64,000 nucleotides of DNA from Amphibiibacter pelophylacis. GTDB lineage: Bacteria; Pseudomonadota; Gammaproteobacteria; Burkholderiales; Burkholderiaceae_C. The DNA lies in assembly GCF_037688875.1 (NCBI RefSeq), contig NZ_JAWDIE010000019.1, forward strand, positions 1-64,000, written 5' to 3'. Positions within the stretch are counted from its first letter, which is position 1; the number at the start of each line of letters is the position of its first letter. Both the position numbers and the translations under genes were made by a program. The notes below the pieces were generated by a model. It was not told where the DNA came from and made no database searches. It worked only from the letters and a program-made list of their open reading frames with translations. Below, in pieces: positions 55,613-64,000 of this stretch.

Positions 55613-57385
55613 TCAGGCCGTACTGTCCGGCGCGGCGCCAAACTGCAGCGCGTGCATCTGCGCGTAGGCGCCGCGCGCCTGCAGCAGCGCGGCATGCGCG
55701 CCCTGCTCGATGATGCGGCCGTGGGCCATCATGACGATCACATCGGCGTGTTCGATGGTGGAAAGGCGGTGGGCGATGACGATCGTGGTGCGCCCCTGGC
55801 GCAGGCGCTCCAGCGCCTGCTGCACGGCGCGCTCGGAGGCCGAATCCAGCGCCGAAGTGGCCTCGTCCAGAATCAGGATGGGGGCGTCCTTGAACAGCGC
55901 ACGCGCAATCGCCACGCGCTGGCGCTGTCCGCCCGACAGCTGGTTGCCATTGTGGCCCAGCGGCGTGTGCAGGCCCTGAGGCAGCCCGGCGGCAAATTCG
56001 GCCAGATGGGCGGCCTGCAGCGCATCCTGCACGCGGGCGATCAGCTCGGGCGGGCTGTCCGGCGGCACCGGCCGCATGGCGATGTTGCCCGCCAGCGTGT
56101 CGTTGAGCAGGACCACGTCCTGGCTGACCAGCGCAAACTGGCGGCGCAGCACGCCCAGATCCCAGTCAGCCAGCGGCACGCCGTCCAGCAGGATGCGCCC
56201 GCCGCTGGGCTCCAGCAGGCGCGGCAGCAGCTGCACCAGGCTGGTTTTGCCCGCGCCGGATGCGCCAACCAGCGCCACGGTCTGGCCGGGCTGTACGCGC
56301 AGGGTGATGTCCTCCAGCGCCAGGCTGTGATCGGCGTAGCGCAGGCCCACGCCTTCCAGCAGCAGCTCGCCGCGCGCGCGCTGGCCGGGGGCGTGCGCGC
56401 CGCTGGCCTCGTCGGGGAAGCTGTCCACCAGGTTCACGCCCCGGATCACCGCCGCCAGACCGTTGTTGATGGGGCCCGAGATGTCCGACAGATGCTTGAT
56501 CGGCGAGACCAGCATCAGCATGGCCGTCACAAAAGAGACAAACTCGCCCACGCTGCCGCCCGAGCCCTGGCTCTGCCACAGCGCCACCGACAGCACGCTG
56601 GAGATCGCCAGCGCCGCCAGCATCTGCGAAATCGGCGTGGTGCTGGCCGCCGCTGCCACGCCCTTCAGGAAGACTCGGCGCAGCGCCAGGCTGCGGCTCT
56701 CGAAACGCGCACGCTGGCTGTCCTGGGCCTCGTGCAGGCGCACCGATTTCCAGGCCAGCACGTTCTCTTCAACGACGTAGGCCAGATCGTCAGTGGCGGT
56801 CTGGCTCTGCTCGGCCAGGCGGCGCATGCGCCGTCCGATCAGGCGCATGGCCAGCGCCAGGCAGGGCAGCATCACCGCGACAAACAGCGTGAGCTGCCAG
56901 TTCAGATAAAGCAGATAGCCCGTCAGCGCCAGCAGCGTCAGACTGTCGCGCACCAGGGTGATGAGCGCACCCACCAGCTGCGCCGAACCGCTCTGCACCT
57001 CGTAAACCAGGGTGTTGGTCAGGCTGCTGGCCGAGCGCGACGTGAACAGCGTGCCGCTGCCGCGCATCAGGCGCTCGAACATGGCCTGGCGCAGGTTGAA
57101 TACGCCCTGCGCGGCGGTCCAGCTCAGGCTGTACTGCGCCACAAAGCTGGCCAGGCCGCGCACGGCAAACAGGGCCAGCAGAACGACCGGCACCCCCCAC
57201 ACCGGCAGGCCGCGGCTCTGGCCAAAGCCGTGATCCAGCAGCGGCTGCAGCAGGGCCGCAACCAGTGGCTCGGTCAGCGCGCCCACGCCCGCACCCAGCG
57301 CAGCGGCAATCAGGCCCTTGCGGGCCCCGCGAAAGTAAGGGGCGATGCGGCGAAAATCGTCGGTCCAGCGGCTCATGCCCGGCAT
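55613..57385 (-). CDS. msbA: Lipid A flippase MsbA
   Basis: This 590-residue half-transporter has six membrane helices (about 25-310) and a C-terminal ATPase with Walker A GASGAGKTS, signature LSGGQRQRVAIARAL, Walker B ILILDEATSALD and the H-loop VIAHRLST. The overall sequence is that of MsbA, which flips lipid A-core across the inner membrane and feeds the Lpt system (LptFG also in this window). ATG 57385 or 57376 (MSRW) are both possible; neither has a convincing ribosome site. Divergent from tolB by about 100 bp. Confidence 0.93.
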   Translation of the reverse strand: MPGMSRWTDDFRRIAPYFRGARKGLIAAALGAGVGALTEPLVAALLQPLLDHGFGQSRGLPVWGVPVVLLALFAVRGLASFVAQYSLSWTAAQGVFNLRQAMFERLMRGSGTLFTSRSASSLTNTLVYEVQSGSAQLVGALITLVRDSLTLLALTGYLLYLNWQLTLFVAVMLPCLALAMRLIGRRMRRLAEQSQTATDDLAYVVEENVLAWKSVRLHEAQDSQRARFESRSLALRRVFLKGVAAAASTTPISQMLAALAISSVLSVALWQSQGSGGSVGEFVSFVTAMLMLVSPIKHLSDISGPINNGLAAVIRGVNLVDSFPDEASGAHAPGQRARGELLLEGVGLRYADHSLALEDITLRVQPGQTVALVGASGAGKTSLVQLLPRLLEPSGGRILLDGVPLADWDLGVLRRQFALVSQDVVLLNDTLAGNIAMRPVPPDSPPELIARVQDALQAAHLAEFAAGLPQGLHTPLGHNGNQLSGGQRQRVAIARALFKDAPILILDEATSALDSASERAVQQALERLRQGRTTIVIAHRLSTIEHADVIVMMAHGRIIEQGAHAALLQARGAYAQMHALQFGAAPDSTA

Positions 57386-57484
57386 TATCACCCTGGCCCG
57401 GTGACGCACGACCTGGAACTTCTGTGGGGCTTGTGGACCCTATTGCCCGTTGCCATCCCGGAGTTTGCTAGACTTGCCCGCGCC

Positions 57485-58813
57485 ATGTCCATGATTCATA
57501 CCCCAAATCGCTCCTCCCTTGGTTCAGCCGGTCGCCCGCTGGCGGCCGTGGCCCTCAGCCTCAGCCTGGCTTTTGCCTCAGCGCTGGCCCCCCTGCCCGC
57601 GCAGGCGCAGACCGCGCCGCCGCTGCAGGTGGATGTCAACGGCGTGGGCGCGCAGCGCCTGCAGCTCGCGCTGGGCAGCTTCGCCGCCGACAGCAGCGGC
57701 ATCACCGCGACGCTGCGCGCTGACCTGGAGCGCAGCGGTCTGTTTGGCCTGATCGACGCGGGCAGCGGCCTGTCCGACAGCTCGGCGCTGGATCCCAAAT
57801 GGTCTTCGCAGGGCGTGGATGCGCTGGCGGCCGGATCGGTCAAGATCAGTGGCAGCACCGTCAGCATCACCTGGCGCGTCTGGGACACGGTGCAGAACCG
57901 CGATCTGGGCGGCGGCACCGAAACCACCGACCTCGGCAGCGTGCGTATGGGCGCGCACCGCGTCGCAGACGCCATCATCCAGAAGCTGACCGGCAAACAG
58001 GGCGGTTTTGCCTCCCGCGTGGCTTATGTGCAGCATCAGGGCAGCAAATACCGTCTGATGATCGCCGATTCCGACGGCGAAAGCGCCCGCGTGGCGCTGA
58101 CCAGCGACGAACCGATCATTTCGCCCTCGTGGTCGGCCAATGGGCAGGATCTGGCCTATGTGTCTTACGAGACGCGCAAGCCCGTGGTCTGGGTGCAGAA
58201 CGTGCAGACCGGTGCGCGGCGCAAGGTCGCCGACTTCAAGGGCTCAAACAGCGCTCCGGCCTGGTCGCCCGACGGCAGCCGCCTGGCGGTGACGCTCAGC
58301 CGCGACGGCGGCTCGCAGATTTTTCTGGTGAACAAAACCGGCGGTGCGCCGCAGCGCGTCACGCGCAGCCCCACGGGCACCATTGACACCGAACCCACCT
58401 TCTCGCCCGACGGCGCCAGCATTTACTTTGTCAGCGACCGGGGCGGCTCGCCGCAGATCTACCGCCAGGCGCTGGGCAGCGACAGCGCGCAGCGCATCAG
58501 CTTCAGCGGCAGCTACAACATCAGTCCGGCGGTCAGCTCCGACGGCCGCTGGCTGGCTTACATTTCCCGCCGGGGCGGCGCCTTCCGGGTGATGCTGCAG
58601 GATCTCAAAACCGGCCAGGCGCGCGCCCTCACGGCCGCTGGCGGCAACGCCCAGCGCCCCAGCTTCGCGCCCGGCGGCCAGCTGGTGCTGTACTCGGTGC
58701 GCCAGGGCAATCGCACGGTGCTGATGAGCTCCTCGCTCGACGGCCGCGTGCAGACGCCGCTGTCCAGCCAGTCCGGCAGCGCGGGTGAGCCCGCCTGGGG
58801 CGCCTCCCAGTAA
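57485..58813 (+). CDS. tolB: Tol-Pal system beta-propeller protein TolB
   Basis: This 442-residue periplasmic protein has a signal peptide (about 1-38, ending QAQ), an N-terminal alpha/beta domain (about 40-170) and a six-bladed propeller made of repeated WSPDG-type blades (SWSANGQDLAYVS, AWSPDGSRLAVT, TFSPDGASIYFVSDRGG and so on). It binds Pal and works in outer-membrane constriction during division. It is followed by pal (42 bp) and cpoB; tolQRA are not in the window, so the tol operon is split here or lies elsewhere. Confidence 0.95.
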   Translation: MSMIHTPNRSSLGSAGRPLAAVALSLSLAFASALAPLPAQAQTAPPLQVDVNGVGAQRLQLALGSFAADSSGITATLRADLERSGLFGLIDAGSGLSDSSALDPKWSSQGVDALAAGSVKISGSTVSITWRVWDTVQNRDLGGGTETTDLGSVRMGAHRVADAIIQKLTGKQGGFASRVAYVQHQGSKYRLMIADSDGESARVALTSDEPIISPSWSANGQDLAYVSYETRKPVVWVQNVQTGARRKVADFKGSNSAPAWSPDGSRLAVTLSRDGGSQIFLVNKTGGAPQRVTRSPTGTIDTEPTFSPDGASIYFVSDRGGSPQIYRQALGSDSAQRISFSGSYNISPAVSSDGRWLAYISRRGGAFRVMLQDLKTGQARALTAAGGNAQRPSFAPGGQLVLYSVRQGNRTVLMSSSLDGRVQTPLSSQSGSAGEPAWGASQ

Positions 58814-58855
58814 CTGAACCGACTTCGTTTCACGCATTTCATTCAAGGAGAAAAC

Positions 58856-59410
58856 ATGACCCGATTCCACCGCACCCCCCTGGCCCGACTGCTGCTCGCT
58901 GCTGTCGCCGCTGCCGCTCTGGCCGGCTGTGCCAGCCGCGTCCCGCTGGACGAAGGCGCTGCCGCCAATGCGGCCAACGCCAACGGGGGCGTGCTGTCGG
59001 GTGCGGCCAGCAATGGCGGCGTGGCCAGCGTGAATTCGTCGTCCAGCAACGCAGGCAACACCGCTGGCGTGGAAAGCGTGCTGGCCAGCCAGGGCCGCAC
59101 CGTGCTGTTTGATCTGGACAGCTACACCGTGTCCGGCCAGTACACCCCGCTGCTGCAGGCCGTGGCCCGCGCGCTGAACGCCGACAAGAGCGCCCACCTG
59201 GTTCTGGAAGGCCACACCGACGAGCGCGGCGGCACCGAATACAACCTTGCGCTGGGCCAGCGCCGCGCCGACGCCGTGCTGCAGCAGCTGCGCCTGCTGG
59301 GCGTGTCCGACGCGCAGCTCGAAGCCGTCAGCTACGGCAAAGAGCGCCCCGCCGATCCGGGCCACGACGAAGCCGCCTGGGCCAAGAACCGCCGCGTGGA
59401 CATGCGCTGA
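58856..59410 (+). CDS. pal: Peptidoglycan-associated lipoprotein Pal
   Basis: This 184-residue outer-membrane lipoprotein has a signal peptide ending in the lipobox LAGC (lipidated Cys at about 24), a low-complexity Ala/Asn/Gly/Ser linker and a C-terminal OmpA-like domain with TVLFDLDSYTVSGQY, LEGHTDERGGTEYNLALGQRRADAV and the NRRVDM ending. It anchors the outer membrane to peptidoglycan and partners TolB. The start is ATG 58856 with AAGGAG a few bases upstream. The low-complexity linker is unusually long. Confidence 0.94.
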   Translation: MTRFHRTPLARLLLAAVAAAALAGCASRVPLDEGAAANAANANGGVLSGAASNGGVASVNSSSSNAGNTAGVESVLASQGRTVLFDLDSYTVSGQYTPLLQAVARALNADKSAHLVLEGHTDERGGTEYNLALGQRRADAVLQQLRLLGVSDAQLEAVSYGKERPADPGHDEAAWAKNRRVDMR

Positions 59411-59467
59411 TCCACCAGCCTTGCCCGACCCGCTTTTTGTCGCGTTTCCCGCCTGATGGAGCTTTTC

Positions 59468-60298
59468 ATGTCCCAGACCCGTGCCCTTCTTCCGTCACCG
59501 ACTGCTGCCGCGCGGCGGGCGCGCTGGCGCTCCACGCTGGTCGCCGGAGCGCTGCTGGCGCTGGGCACGGGCAGCGCCTGGGCGCAGCTGTTTGACGACA
59601 GTGAAGCGCGCAAGGCCATCATCGCCCTGCGCGGCACCGTGGTGCAGCAGGGCGAGCAGATCCAGGCCGAAAGCACCCGCCTGCAGGGCCTGATCGACCA
59701 GCTGCAGCGCAGCCTGCTGCAGACCAGTTCGGCGCAGGACGCGCTGCGCGGCGAACTGGCCCAGCTGCGCGGTGACAACGAGGTGCTGCAGCGCACGCTC
59801 GACGAAACCCAGACCCGCCTGCAGGCGCTGGAAAAGCAGGTCGGTGACACCCCTCAGCCCACCGGCACCGCGGCGCTGACGCCGCCCGGAACGCCCGCGC
59901 CCGTCTTCGAGCCGCCGCAGGACGCTCAGGCCAAGGCCGCTTACGACCAGGCGCTGTCCAAATTCCGCTCGCGCGATTTCGCCGGCGCGATGACCGATTT
60001 CAACGCCCTCATCAAGACCTATCCGCAGAGCAGCCTGGCGCCGCAGGCGCAGTTCTGGCTGGGCAACGCGCACTACGCGCTGGGCCGCATGAAACCGGCC
60101 ATTTCGGTGCTGAACGATTTCGTGGCCCGCAACCCGCAAAGCGCCAGCGCGCCCGACGCGCTGCTGACGGTGGCCGAGGCTCAGATCGGCTCGGGCGACA
60201 CCGCGGGTGGCAAGGCCACGCTGGATCGCCTGATCAAGACCTATCCGCAGTCCAAGGCGTCCACGCTGGCGCGCGACCGCTTGGGCGCCATCCGCTGA
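59468..60298 (+). CDS. cpoB: Tol-Pal associated coordinator CpoB/YbgF
   Basis: This 276-residue periplasmic protein has a signal peptide (about 1-37, cleaving after AWA), an N-terminal coiled coil (about 50-125) that trimerises, and C-terminal TPR repeats (AKAAYDQALSKFRSRDFAGAMTDFNALIKTYPQS and two more, about 155-270). In E. coli CpoB coordinates PBP1b with Tol during division. The ATG at 59468 is preferred to 59456 because GGAGC precedes it. It is 57 bp after pal, completing tolB-pal-cpoB. Confidence 0.92.
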   Translation: MSQTRALLPSPTAAARRARWRSTLVAGALLALGTGSAWAQLFDDSEARKAIIALRGTVVQQGEQIQAESTRLQGLIDQLQRSLLQTSSAQDALRGELAQLRGDNEVLQRTLDETQTRLQALEKQVGDTPQPTGTAALTPPGTPAPVFEPPQDAQAKAAYDQALSKFRSRDFAGAMTDFNALIKTYPQSSLAPQAQFWLGNAHYALGRMKPAISVLNDFVARNPQSASAPDALLTVAEAQIGSGDTAGGKATLDRLIKTYPQSKASTLARDRLGAIR

Positions 60299-60302
60299 CC
60301 GG

Positions 60303-61160
60303 GTGGAGGACAGTCTGGAGCGCCGCTTCGGCGAAGACCTGGAGCGCCGCTTTGGCGGCTTGGCCCGACTCTACGGCGACGCCGCCTACAGCCGCCTGCG
60401 CGGCCTGAGCCTGGCGGTGGTGGGCCTGGGCGGTGTGGGCTCCTGGGCCGCCGAGGCGCTGGCTCGCCACGGCGTGGCGCGGCTGGTGCTGGTCGATCTG
60501 GATCACGTCGCGGCCTCCAACATCAACCGCCAGATTCAGGCGACGACACTGACGCTGGGCCAATCCAAGGCGCTGGCCCTGCAGGAGCGCATTGCCCTGA
60601 TCCACCCCGGCTGCGAGGTCCACGCCGTCGAAGAGTTCGTCGAAGACGGCAACTGGCCGGGCCTGCTGCCCTGCCCGGTCGATGGCGTGATCGACGCCTG
60701 CGACCAGGTTCACGCCAAAACCGCGCTGGCCGTCTGGGCCCGCGACAGCGGCACACCGCTGGTCTGCGTGGGCGCTGCGGGCGGCAAACGCCAGCCGCAG
60801 CGCGTGGCCGTGGACGATCTGGCGCACACCACCCACGACCCGCTGCTGGCCAGCCTGCGCCAGCGTCTGCGCCAGCGCCACGGCTTCGCCAAAGGCGGTG
60901 CCAGCGGCGGCAAGGCGGCGCGCGTGCGGCCCATGGGCGTGCAGTGCGTTTACTCCACCGAAACCGTTGCCCTGCCCCCGGTCGCGCAGTGCGAAACCAG
61001 CCCGTCGGAGACGGCCGATGTCGCTGCATCGCTGAACGCCCTGCAGAGCGCTCCGCAGGGCCTGAACTGCCACGGCTACGGCTCCACCGTCACCGTCACC
61101 GCCACCTTTGGCCTGGTCGCCGCAGCCGCGTTGATCGACATGACGATCAAAAAGGTTTGA
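60303..61160 (+). CDS. tcdA: tRNA threonylcarbamoyladenosine dehydratase TcdA
   Basis: This 285-residue E1-like ATPase cyclises t6A37 of tRNAs to ct6A. It has the Rossmann motif VVGLGGVGSWAAEALARHGV, VDLDHVAASNINRQ and the C-terminal CETSPSETADV region holding the catalytic Cys. GTG at 60303 is the only reasonable start. The first residues contain a 24-bp-period duplication (SLERRFGED then LERRFGGL). It starts 4 bp after the cpoB stop, an arrangement common in this group, and its stop lies inside the -35 region of the tRNA-Lys promoter. Confidence 0.93.
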   Translation: MEDSLERRFGEDLERRFGGLARLYGDAAYSRLRGLSLAVVGLGGVGSWAAEALARHGVARLVLVDLDHVAASNINRQIQATTLTLGQSKALALQERIALIHPGCEVHAVEEFVEDGNWPGLLPCPVDGVIDACDQVHAKTALAVWARDSGTPLVCVGAAGGKRQPQRVAVDDLAHTTHDPLLASLRQRLRQRHGFAKGGASGGKAARVRPMGVQCVYSTETVALPPVAQCETSPSETADVAASLNALQSAPQGLNCHGYGSTVTVTATFGLVAAAALIDMTIKKV

Positions 61161-61184
61161 ATCCGCCAAAACCTGTGTTACAAT
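61156..61184 (+). promoter_or_regulatory. Sigma-70 promoter of tRNA-Lys
   Basis: A -10 TACAAT (61179-61184) and a -35-like TTTGAA (61156-61161) with 17-bp spacing overlap the tcdA stop codon and lie 36 bp before the tRNA. Confidence 0.6.
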
Positions 61185-61220
61185 TTTGCCTTTCTGATTG
61201 AGCCGCAAGGCACACAGTCA

Positions 61221-61296
61221 GGGTCGGTAGCTCAGTCGGTAGAGCAGCGGACTTTTAATCCGTTGGTCGTGGGTTCGAATCCCACCCGACCCACCA
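61221..61296 (+). tRNA. tRNA-Lys (TTT)
   Basis: This 76-base cloverleaf has anticodon TTT at 61254-61256, GGTTCGAATCC T-loop, GGGTCGG/CCGACCC acceptor pairing and encoded CCA. It follows tcdA, whose product modifies A37 of this and other ANN-decoding tRNAs. A terminator follows. Confidence 0.97.
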
Positions 61297-61306
61297 AGAT
61301 GGGAAA

Positions 61307-61343
61307 CAAAAACCGCCAAGGATCGCTCCTTCGGCGGTTTTTT
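61307..61343 (+). terminator. Intrinsic terminator of tRNA-Lys
   Basis: A stem built from CCGCC-AAGGA and TCCTT-C-GGCGG (one bulged C) around a TCGC loop is followed by six T, about 15 bases after the tRNA. Confidence 0.8.
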
Positions 61344-61455
61344 GTTGCCTGTTGCTCCAGGGCGCCTTGCTGACACACCGGGTCATCCAACCCCACCCCC
61401 CGTGGGGAAGCTGGCAAAACGGCATACTCCGCACGTCTGAATCGCTTTCGTGGCC

Positions 61456-61480
61456 ACCGCCCTGTTGCGGCGGTTTTTTT
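61456..61480 (+). terminator. Terminator-like hairpin just before the dppA-like gene
   Basis: A perfect 6-bp stem ACCGCC/GGCGGT with a 7-base loop is followed by seven T. It ends about 10 bases before the ribosome site of the substrate-binding protein gene, so any transcript from upstream would have to pass it. Confidence 0.6.
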
Positions 61481-61501
61481 GTGGATCACCGGAGTTCCCG
61501 C

Positions 61502-63082
61502 ATGCGTCTTGCCCACTTTGCCCTGCCCCTGATTCTGCTGACGCCGCTGGCGCTGGCCGCCAAAACGCTCACGGTCTGTACCGAGGCCAGCCCCGAGGGT
61601 TTTGATGTGGCGCAGTTCAACTCGCTGGTCACCACCAACGCGGCGGCGGACACGGTCTTCGATCGCCTGATCGATTACGACCCGGTCGCCAAAAAACTGG
61701 TGCCCGCACTGGCCACCAGCTGGGAAGTCTCGCCCGATGGCCTGAGCTACACCTTCACGCTGCGTCCCAATGTGGCTTTCCAGACCACGCCGTATTTCAA
61801 GCCCACGCGCAATTTCAATGCCAAAGACGTCGTCTTCACCTTCGAGCGCATGCTGCGTCCGGATCATCCCTGGTTCAAAACGGCCGTCAACGGCTATCCG
61901 CACGCGCAGTCCATGCAGCTCAACAAGCTGTTCAAGGCGATCAACGCGATTGGCAACGACAAGGTGCGCTTCGAGCTGAATTACCCGGAATCGACTTTCC
62001 TGGCCACGCTGAGCATGGGCTTTGCCTCGATTTACTCGGCCGAATACGCCGACCAGCTGGACAAGGATGGCCAGCGCGGCAACCTCAACACCCAGCCGGT
62101 GGGCACCGGGCCCTTTATCCTGCGCAGTTTCCAGAAGGATTCGGTGGTGCGCTACCAGCCCAATCCGCAATACTGGGGCGGCAAACCCAAAATCGATGCG
62201 CTGGTTTACGCCATCACGCCCGATCCGGCGGTGCGCGTGCAGAAAGTCAAGGCGGGCGAGTGCCAGATTGCGCTGTCACCCAAGCCCATGGACGCCATCG
62301 CCCAGAAAGGCGGCCCGCTGACGGTGGAAGAAACTCCCGCTTTCATGACCACCTTTGTTGCGCTGAACTCCAGCCACAAGCCGCTGGATAACCCGCTGGT
62401 GCGCCAGGCCATCAATATGGCGTTTGACCGCAGCAATTACCTCAAAGTGGTCTTCAACAATACCGCGACGGCAGCCACGGGCGTGTATCCGCCCTACACC
62501 TGGAGCTATAACAAGGCGCTCAAACCCTACCCCTACGATCCGGAACAGGCGCGCAAACTGCTGGCACAGGCCGGTCTGCCCAACGGGTTCGAGACCACGC
62601 TGTGGGTGCGCTCGTCGGGCGCCAGCAGCAACCCTAACCCGCGTGCGGGCGCCGAGCTGCTGCAGGCCGATCTGGCCAAAATCGGCATCAAGGCCGAGGT
62701 CCGCACCCTGGAATGGGGCGAGCTGATCAAGCGCGGCAAGGCGGGCGAGCACGACATGCTCTTCATGGGCTGGTCGGGCGACAACGGCGATCCGGACAAC
62801 TTCCTCACGCCGCAGTTCTCCTGCGCAGCGGTCAAAGGCGGCACAAACTTCGCGCGCTACTGCGACCCGAAACTGGATGGCCTGATCGCCGAGGGCAAGA
62901 AAACCAGCAGCGTCGCCGCCCGAACCAGAATCTACCAGGACGCGCAGAAAATCATCCACGACCAGGCCCTGTGGCTGCCACTGGTCTACCCCAACTCGTA
63001 TGCGCTGGTGGCGAAGAATGTCAGCGGCTACAAGGTCAACCCGTTTGGCCGGGTGAACTTCAGCCGCGTGCAGGTGAACTGA
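61502..63082 (+). CDS. Peptide ABC transporter substrate-binding protein (DppA-like)
   Basis: This 526-residue periplasmic protein of SBP family 5 has a short signal peptide (about 1-19, ending ALAAK). Family signatures are LVPALATSWEVSPDGLSYTFTLRPNVAF (about 60-90) and GTGPFILRSF, and the C-terminal lobe contains FMGWSGDNGDPDNFLTPQFSC, the DppA-type segment. Ligands are di- or oligopeptides or haem; the order cannot be decided. GGAG lies 7 bases before the ATG. No dppBCDF genes follow: lgt on the other strand is next, so this is an orphan binding protein. A terminator-like hairpin lies just upstream. Confidence 0.92.
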   Translation: MRLAHFALPLILLTPLALAAKTLTVCTEASPEGFDVAQFNSLVTTNAAADTVFDRLIDYDPVAKKLVPALATSWEVSPDGLSYTFTLRPNVAFQTTPYFKPTRNFNAKDVVFTFERMLRPDHPWFKTAVNGYPHAQSMQLNKLFKAINAIGNDKVRFELNYPESTFLATLSMGFASIYSAEYADQLDKDGQRGNLNTQPVGTGPFILRSFQKDSVVRYQPNPQYWGGKPKIDALVYAITPDPAVRVQKVKAGECQIALSPKPMDAIAQKGGPLTVEETPAFMTTFVALNSSHKPLDNPLVRQAINMAFDRSNYLKVVFNNTATAATGVYPPYTWSYNKALKPYPYDPEQARKLLAQAGLPNGFETTLWVRSSGASSNPNPRAGAELLQADLAKIGIKAEVRTLEWGELIKRGKAGEHDMLFMGWSGDNGDPDNFLTPQFSCAAVKGGTNFARYCDPKLDGLIAEGKKTSSVAARTRIYQDAQKIIHDQALWLPLVYPNSYALVAKNVSGYKVNPFGRVNFSRVQVN

Positions 63083-63110
63083 GCGGGCTGAAGTAAAAGG
63101 CAGGAGCAGT

Positions 63111-63131
63111 GGCAGGGGCTGCGGCCCTGCC
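63111..63131. repeat. Hairpin between convergent dppA-like and lgt genes
   Basis: GGCAGGG and CCCTGCC (63111-63117, 63125-63131) form a perfect 7-bp stem in the 73-bp gap between the two converging genes. It could act as a bidirectional terminator, but no T run follows on either side. Confidence 0.4.
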
Positions 63132-63155
63132 CTTGCTTTCCTCAGCGGACGGGGC

Positions 63156-63986
63156 TCAGCGTGCGGTCTGGGCCGGTTGCGTGCCGGACCGGCCAAAATA
63201 CAGCCACAGCGCCGCGCCCGCCACCATCATGGGCACGCACAGCCACTGGCCCATGCTCAGGCCCAGCGACAGCAGGCCCAGGTAGCTGTCGGGCTCGCGG
63301 AAGTATTCGGCGATGAAGCGGAACACGCCATAACCCAGCAGGAAGGCCGCAGCGATCTGCCCGGTGGGTCGCTGGCGGCGCCCCAGCCACCACAGGATGA
63401 CGAAGAGCAGCAGCCCTTCCATCAGGAACTGGTAGACCTGAGAGGGATGGCGCGGGATCAGGCTGCCCGATTCGGGGAAGACCATGGCCCAGGGCAGCGA
63501 CGGGTCGGCCGCGCGGCCCCACAACTCGCCATTGATGAAGTTGCCCACACGCCCGCAGGCCAGACCCGTGGGCACGCAGGGCGCGATCACGTCCATCACC
63601 TGCCAGAACGGACGCTGGCGCCGCCAGGCCCACAGGCCCATGGCCGCGATCACGCCCAGCAGGCCACCGTGGAAGGACATGCCGCCCTCCCACACCGCGA
63701 AAATCTTCAGCGGCTGCGCCAGATACAGCTCCGGCTGGTAGAACAGCACAAAGCCCAGGCGCCCACCCAGGATCACGCCCAGCACGCCATAGAACAGCAG
63801 ATCGTCGAAGTCCTGCGCCTGCCAGCCCGTGCTGCTGTACCAGGGCTTGAGCACCCGCCGCCGCCCCAGAAACAGGAAGAGCATGAAGGCCGCCAGGTAG
63901 GTCAGGCCGTACCAGTGGATGGCGATGGGCAGGCCCAGACCGTGCAGATCCAGGGCGATGGGGTTGAATTGGGGATGAACCAGCAT
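63156..63986 (-). CDS. lgt: Prolipoprotein diacylglyceryl transferase
   Basis: This 276-residue inner-membrane enzyme transfers diacylglyceryl from phosphatidylglycerol to the lipobox Cys of prolipoproteins such as Pal in this window. It has seven helices, the motif GGMSFHGGLLG (about 100-110), the signature GRVGNFINGELWGR (about 145-158) with conserved Arg/Asn/Glu, and HPSQVYQ. It is complete, with its ATG at 63986 inside the window, 14 bp from the right edge. Essential gene; confident. Confidence 0.95.
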   Translation of the reverse strand: MLVHPQFNPIALDLHGLGLPIAIHWYGLTYLAAFMLFLFLGRRRVLKPWYSSTGWQAQDFDDLLFYGVLGVILGGRLGFVLFYQPELYLAQPLKIFAVWEGGMSFHGGLLGVIAAMGLWAWRRQRPFWQVMDVIAPCVPTGLACGRVGNFINGELWGRAADPSLPWAMVFPESGSLIPRHPSQVYQFLMEGLLLFVILWWLGRRQRPTGQIAAAFLLGYGVFRFIAEYFREPDSYLGLLSLGLSMGQWLCVPMMVAGAALWLYFGRSGTQPAQTAR

Positions 63987-64000
63987 AAACGTCGCAGACA

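Noticed and set aside
55652..58813. A 1053-codon plus-strand open frame running antisense through msbA into tolB
   Set aside because: The msbA part is the complement of a clear ABC transporter and its translation is Arg/Gln/His-rich nonsense typical of GC-rich antisense frames. Only the tolB part from 57485 is real.

Overview
This 64 kb window is high-GC, densely packed chromosomal DNA from a betaproteobacterium, most likely Burkholderiales and near Comamonadaceae. Support for this comes from the paired pilT/pilU genes with a cyclic-nucleotide-binding gene between them, katG and oxyR placed after recG, the ParC sequence type (Gln at the quinolone-resistance serine), a complete liv cassette and type III pantothenate kinase. 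No prophage, insertion sequence, CRISPR array or rRNA operon is visible. The only obvious accessory patch is a small Phd/ParE toxin-antitoxin pair beside an acetyltransferase remnant (about 29.1-29.9 kb).

Layout. 0-8.7 kb: end of dnaG, an unknown helical-repeat protein, holC, pepA, lptF-lptG, a CysB-type regulator, a mercaptopyruvate sulfurtransferase and coaX. 8.8-20.2 kb: pilT, a cNMP-binding protein and pilU, then yggS-recG, an exported catalase-peroxidase with an unusual OxyR, an ElaA-type acetyltransferase, a small membrane protein and an MscS channel. 20.3-29.1 kb: a MoxR/DUF58/transglutaminase cassette, a PAS-GGDEF protein with a degenerate active site, an iron-sulfur flavoreductase and an SPFH/NfeD pair. 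29.1-43 kb: the toxin-antitoxin patch, an aldehyde dehydrogenase, GT2-GtrA, a chemoreceptor, the glutathione formaldehyde pathway (frmA-fghA), an acyl-CoA dehydrogenase, parC, a DMT permease and an ammonium transporter behind a sigma-54 promoter. 43-64 kb: initiator tRNA, ssb, recQ, hmp-nsrR with an NsrR operator, the livGFKHM transporter, a Fur-box-controlled small Cys/His protein, ppk-sixA behind a Pho box, msbA, tolB-pal-cpoB, tcdA, tRNA-Lys, a peptide-binding protein and lgt.

Functional themes. Envelope biogenesis is strongly represented (LptFG, MsbA, Tol-Pal, Lgt, GtrA). So is stress defence: KatG/OxyR for peroxide, Hmp/NsrR for NO and FrmA/FghA for formaldehyde. Several regulatory sites can be read directly and agree with the gene they precede: NsrR-hmp, PhoB-ppk, sigma-54-amt, and a Fur box before an uncharacterised gene.

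The most interesting signals are the Fur-controlled small protein with a DUF2325-like Cys/His tail, the OxyR with a Cys-rich insertion and a tail running 200 bp antisense into elaA beside an exported KatG, a GGTGCG-N3-CGCACC palindrome shared by the amt and livG leaders, and a terminator-like hairpin immediately before the dppA-like gene. Function assignments rest on motif and family recognition by eye; no database search was run.
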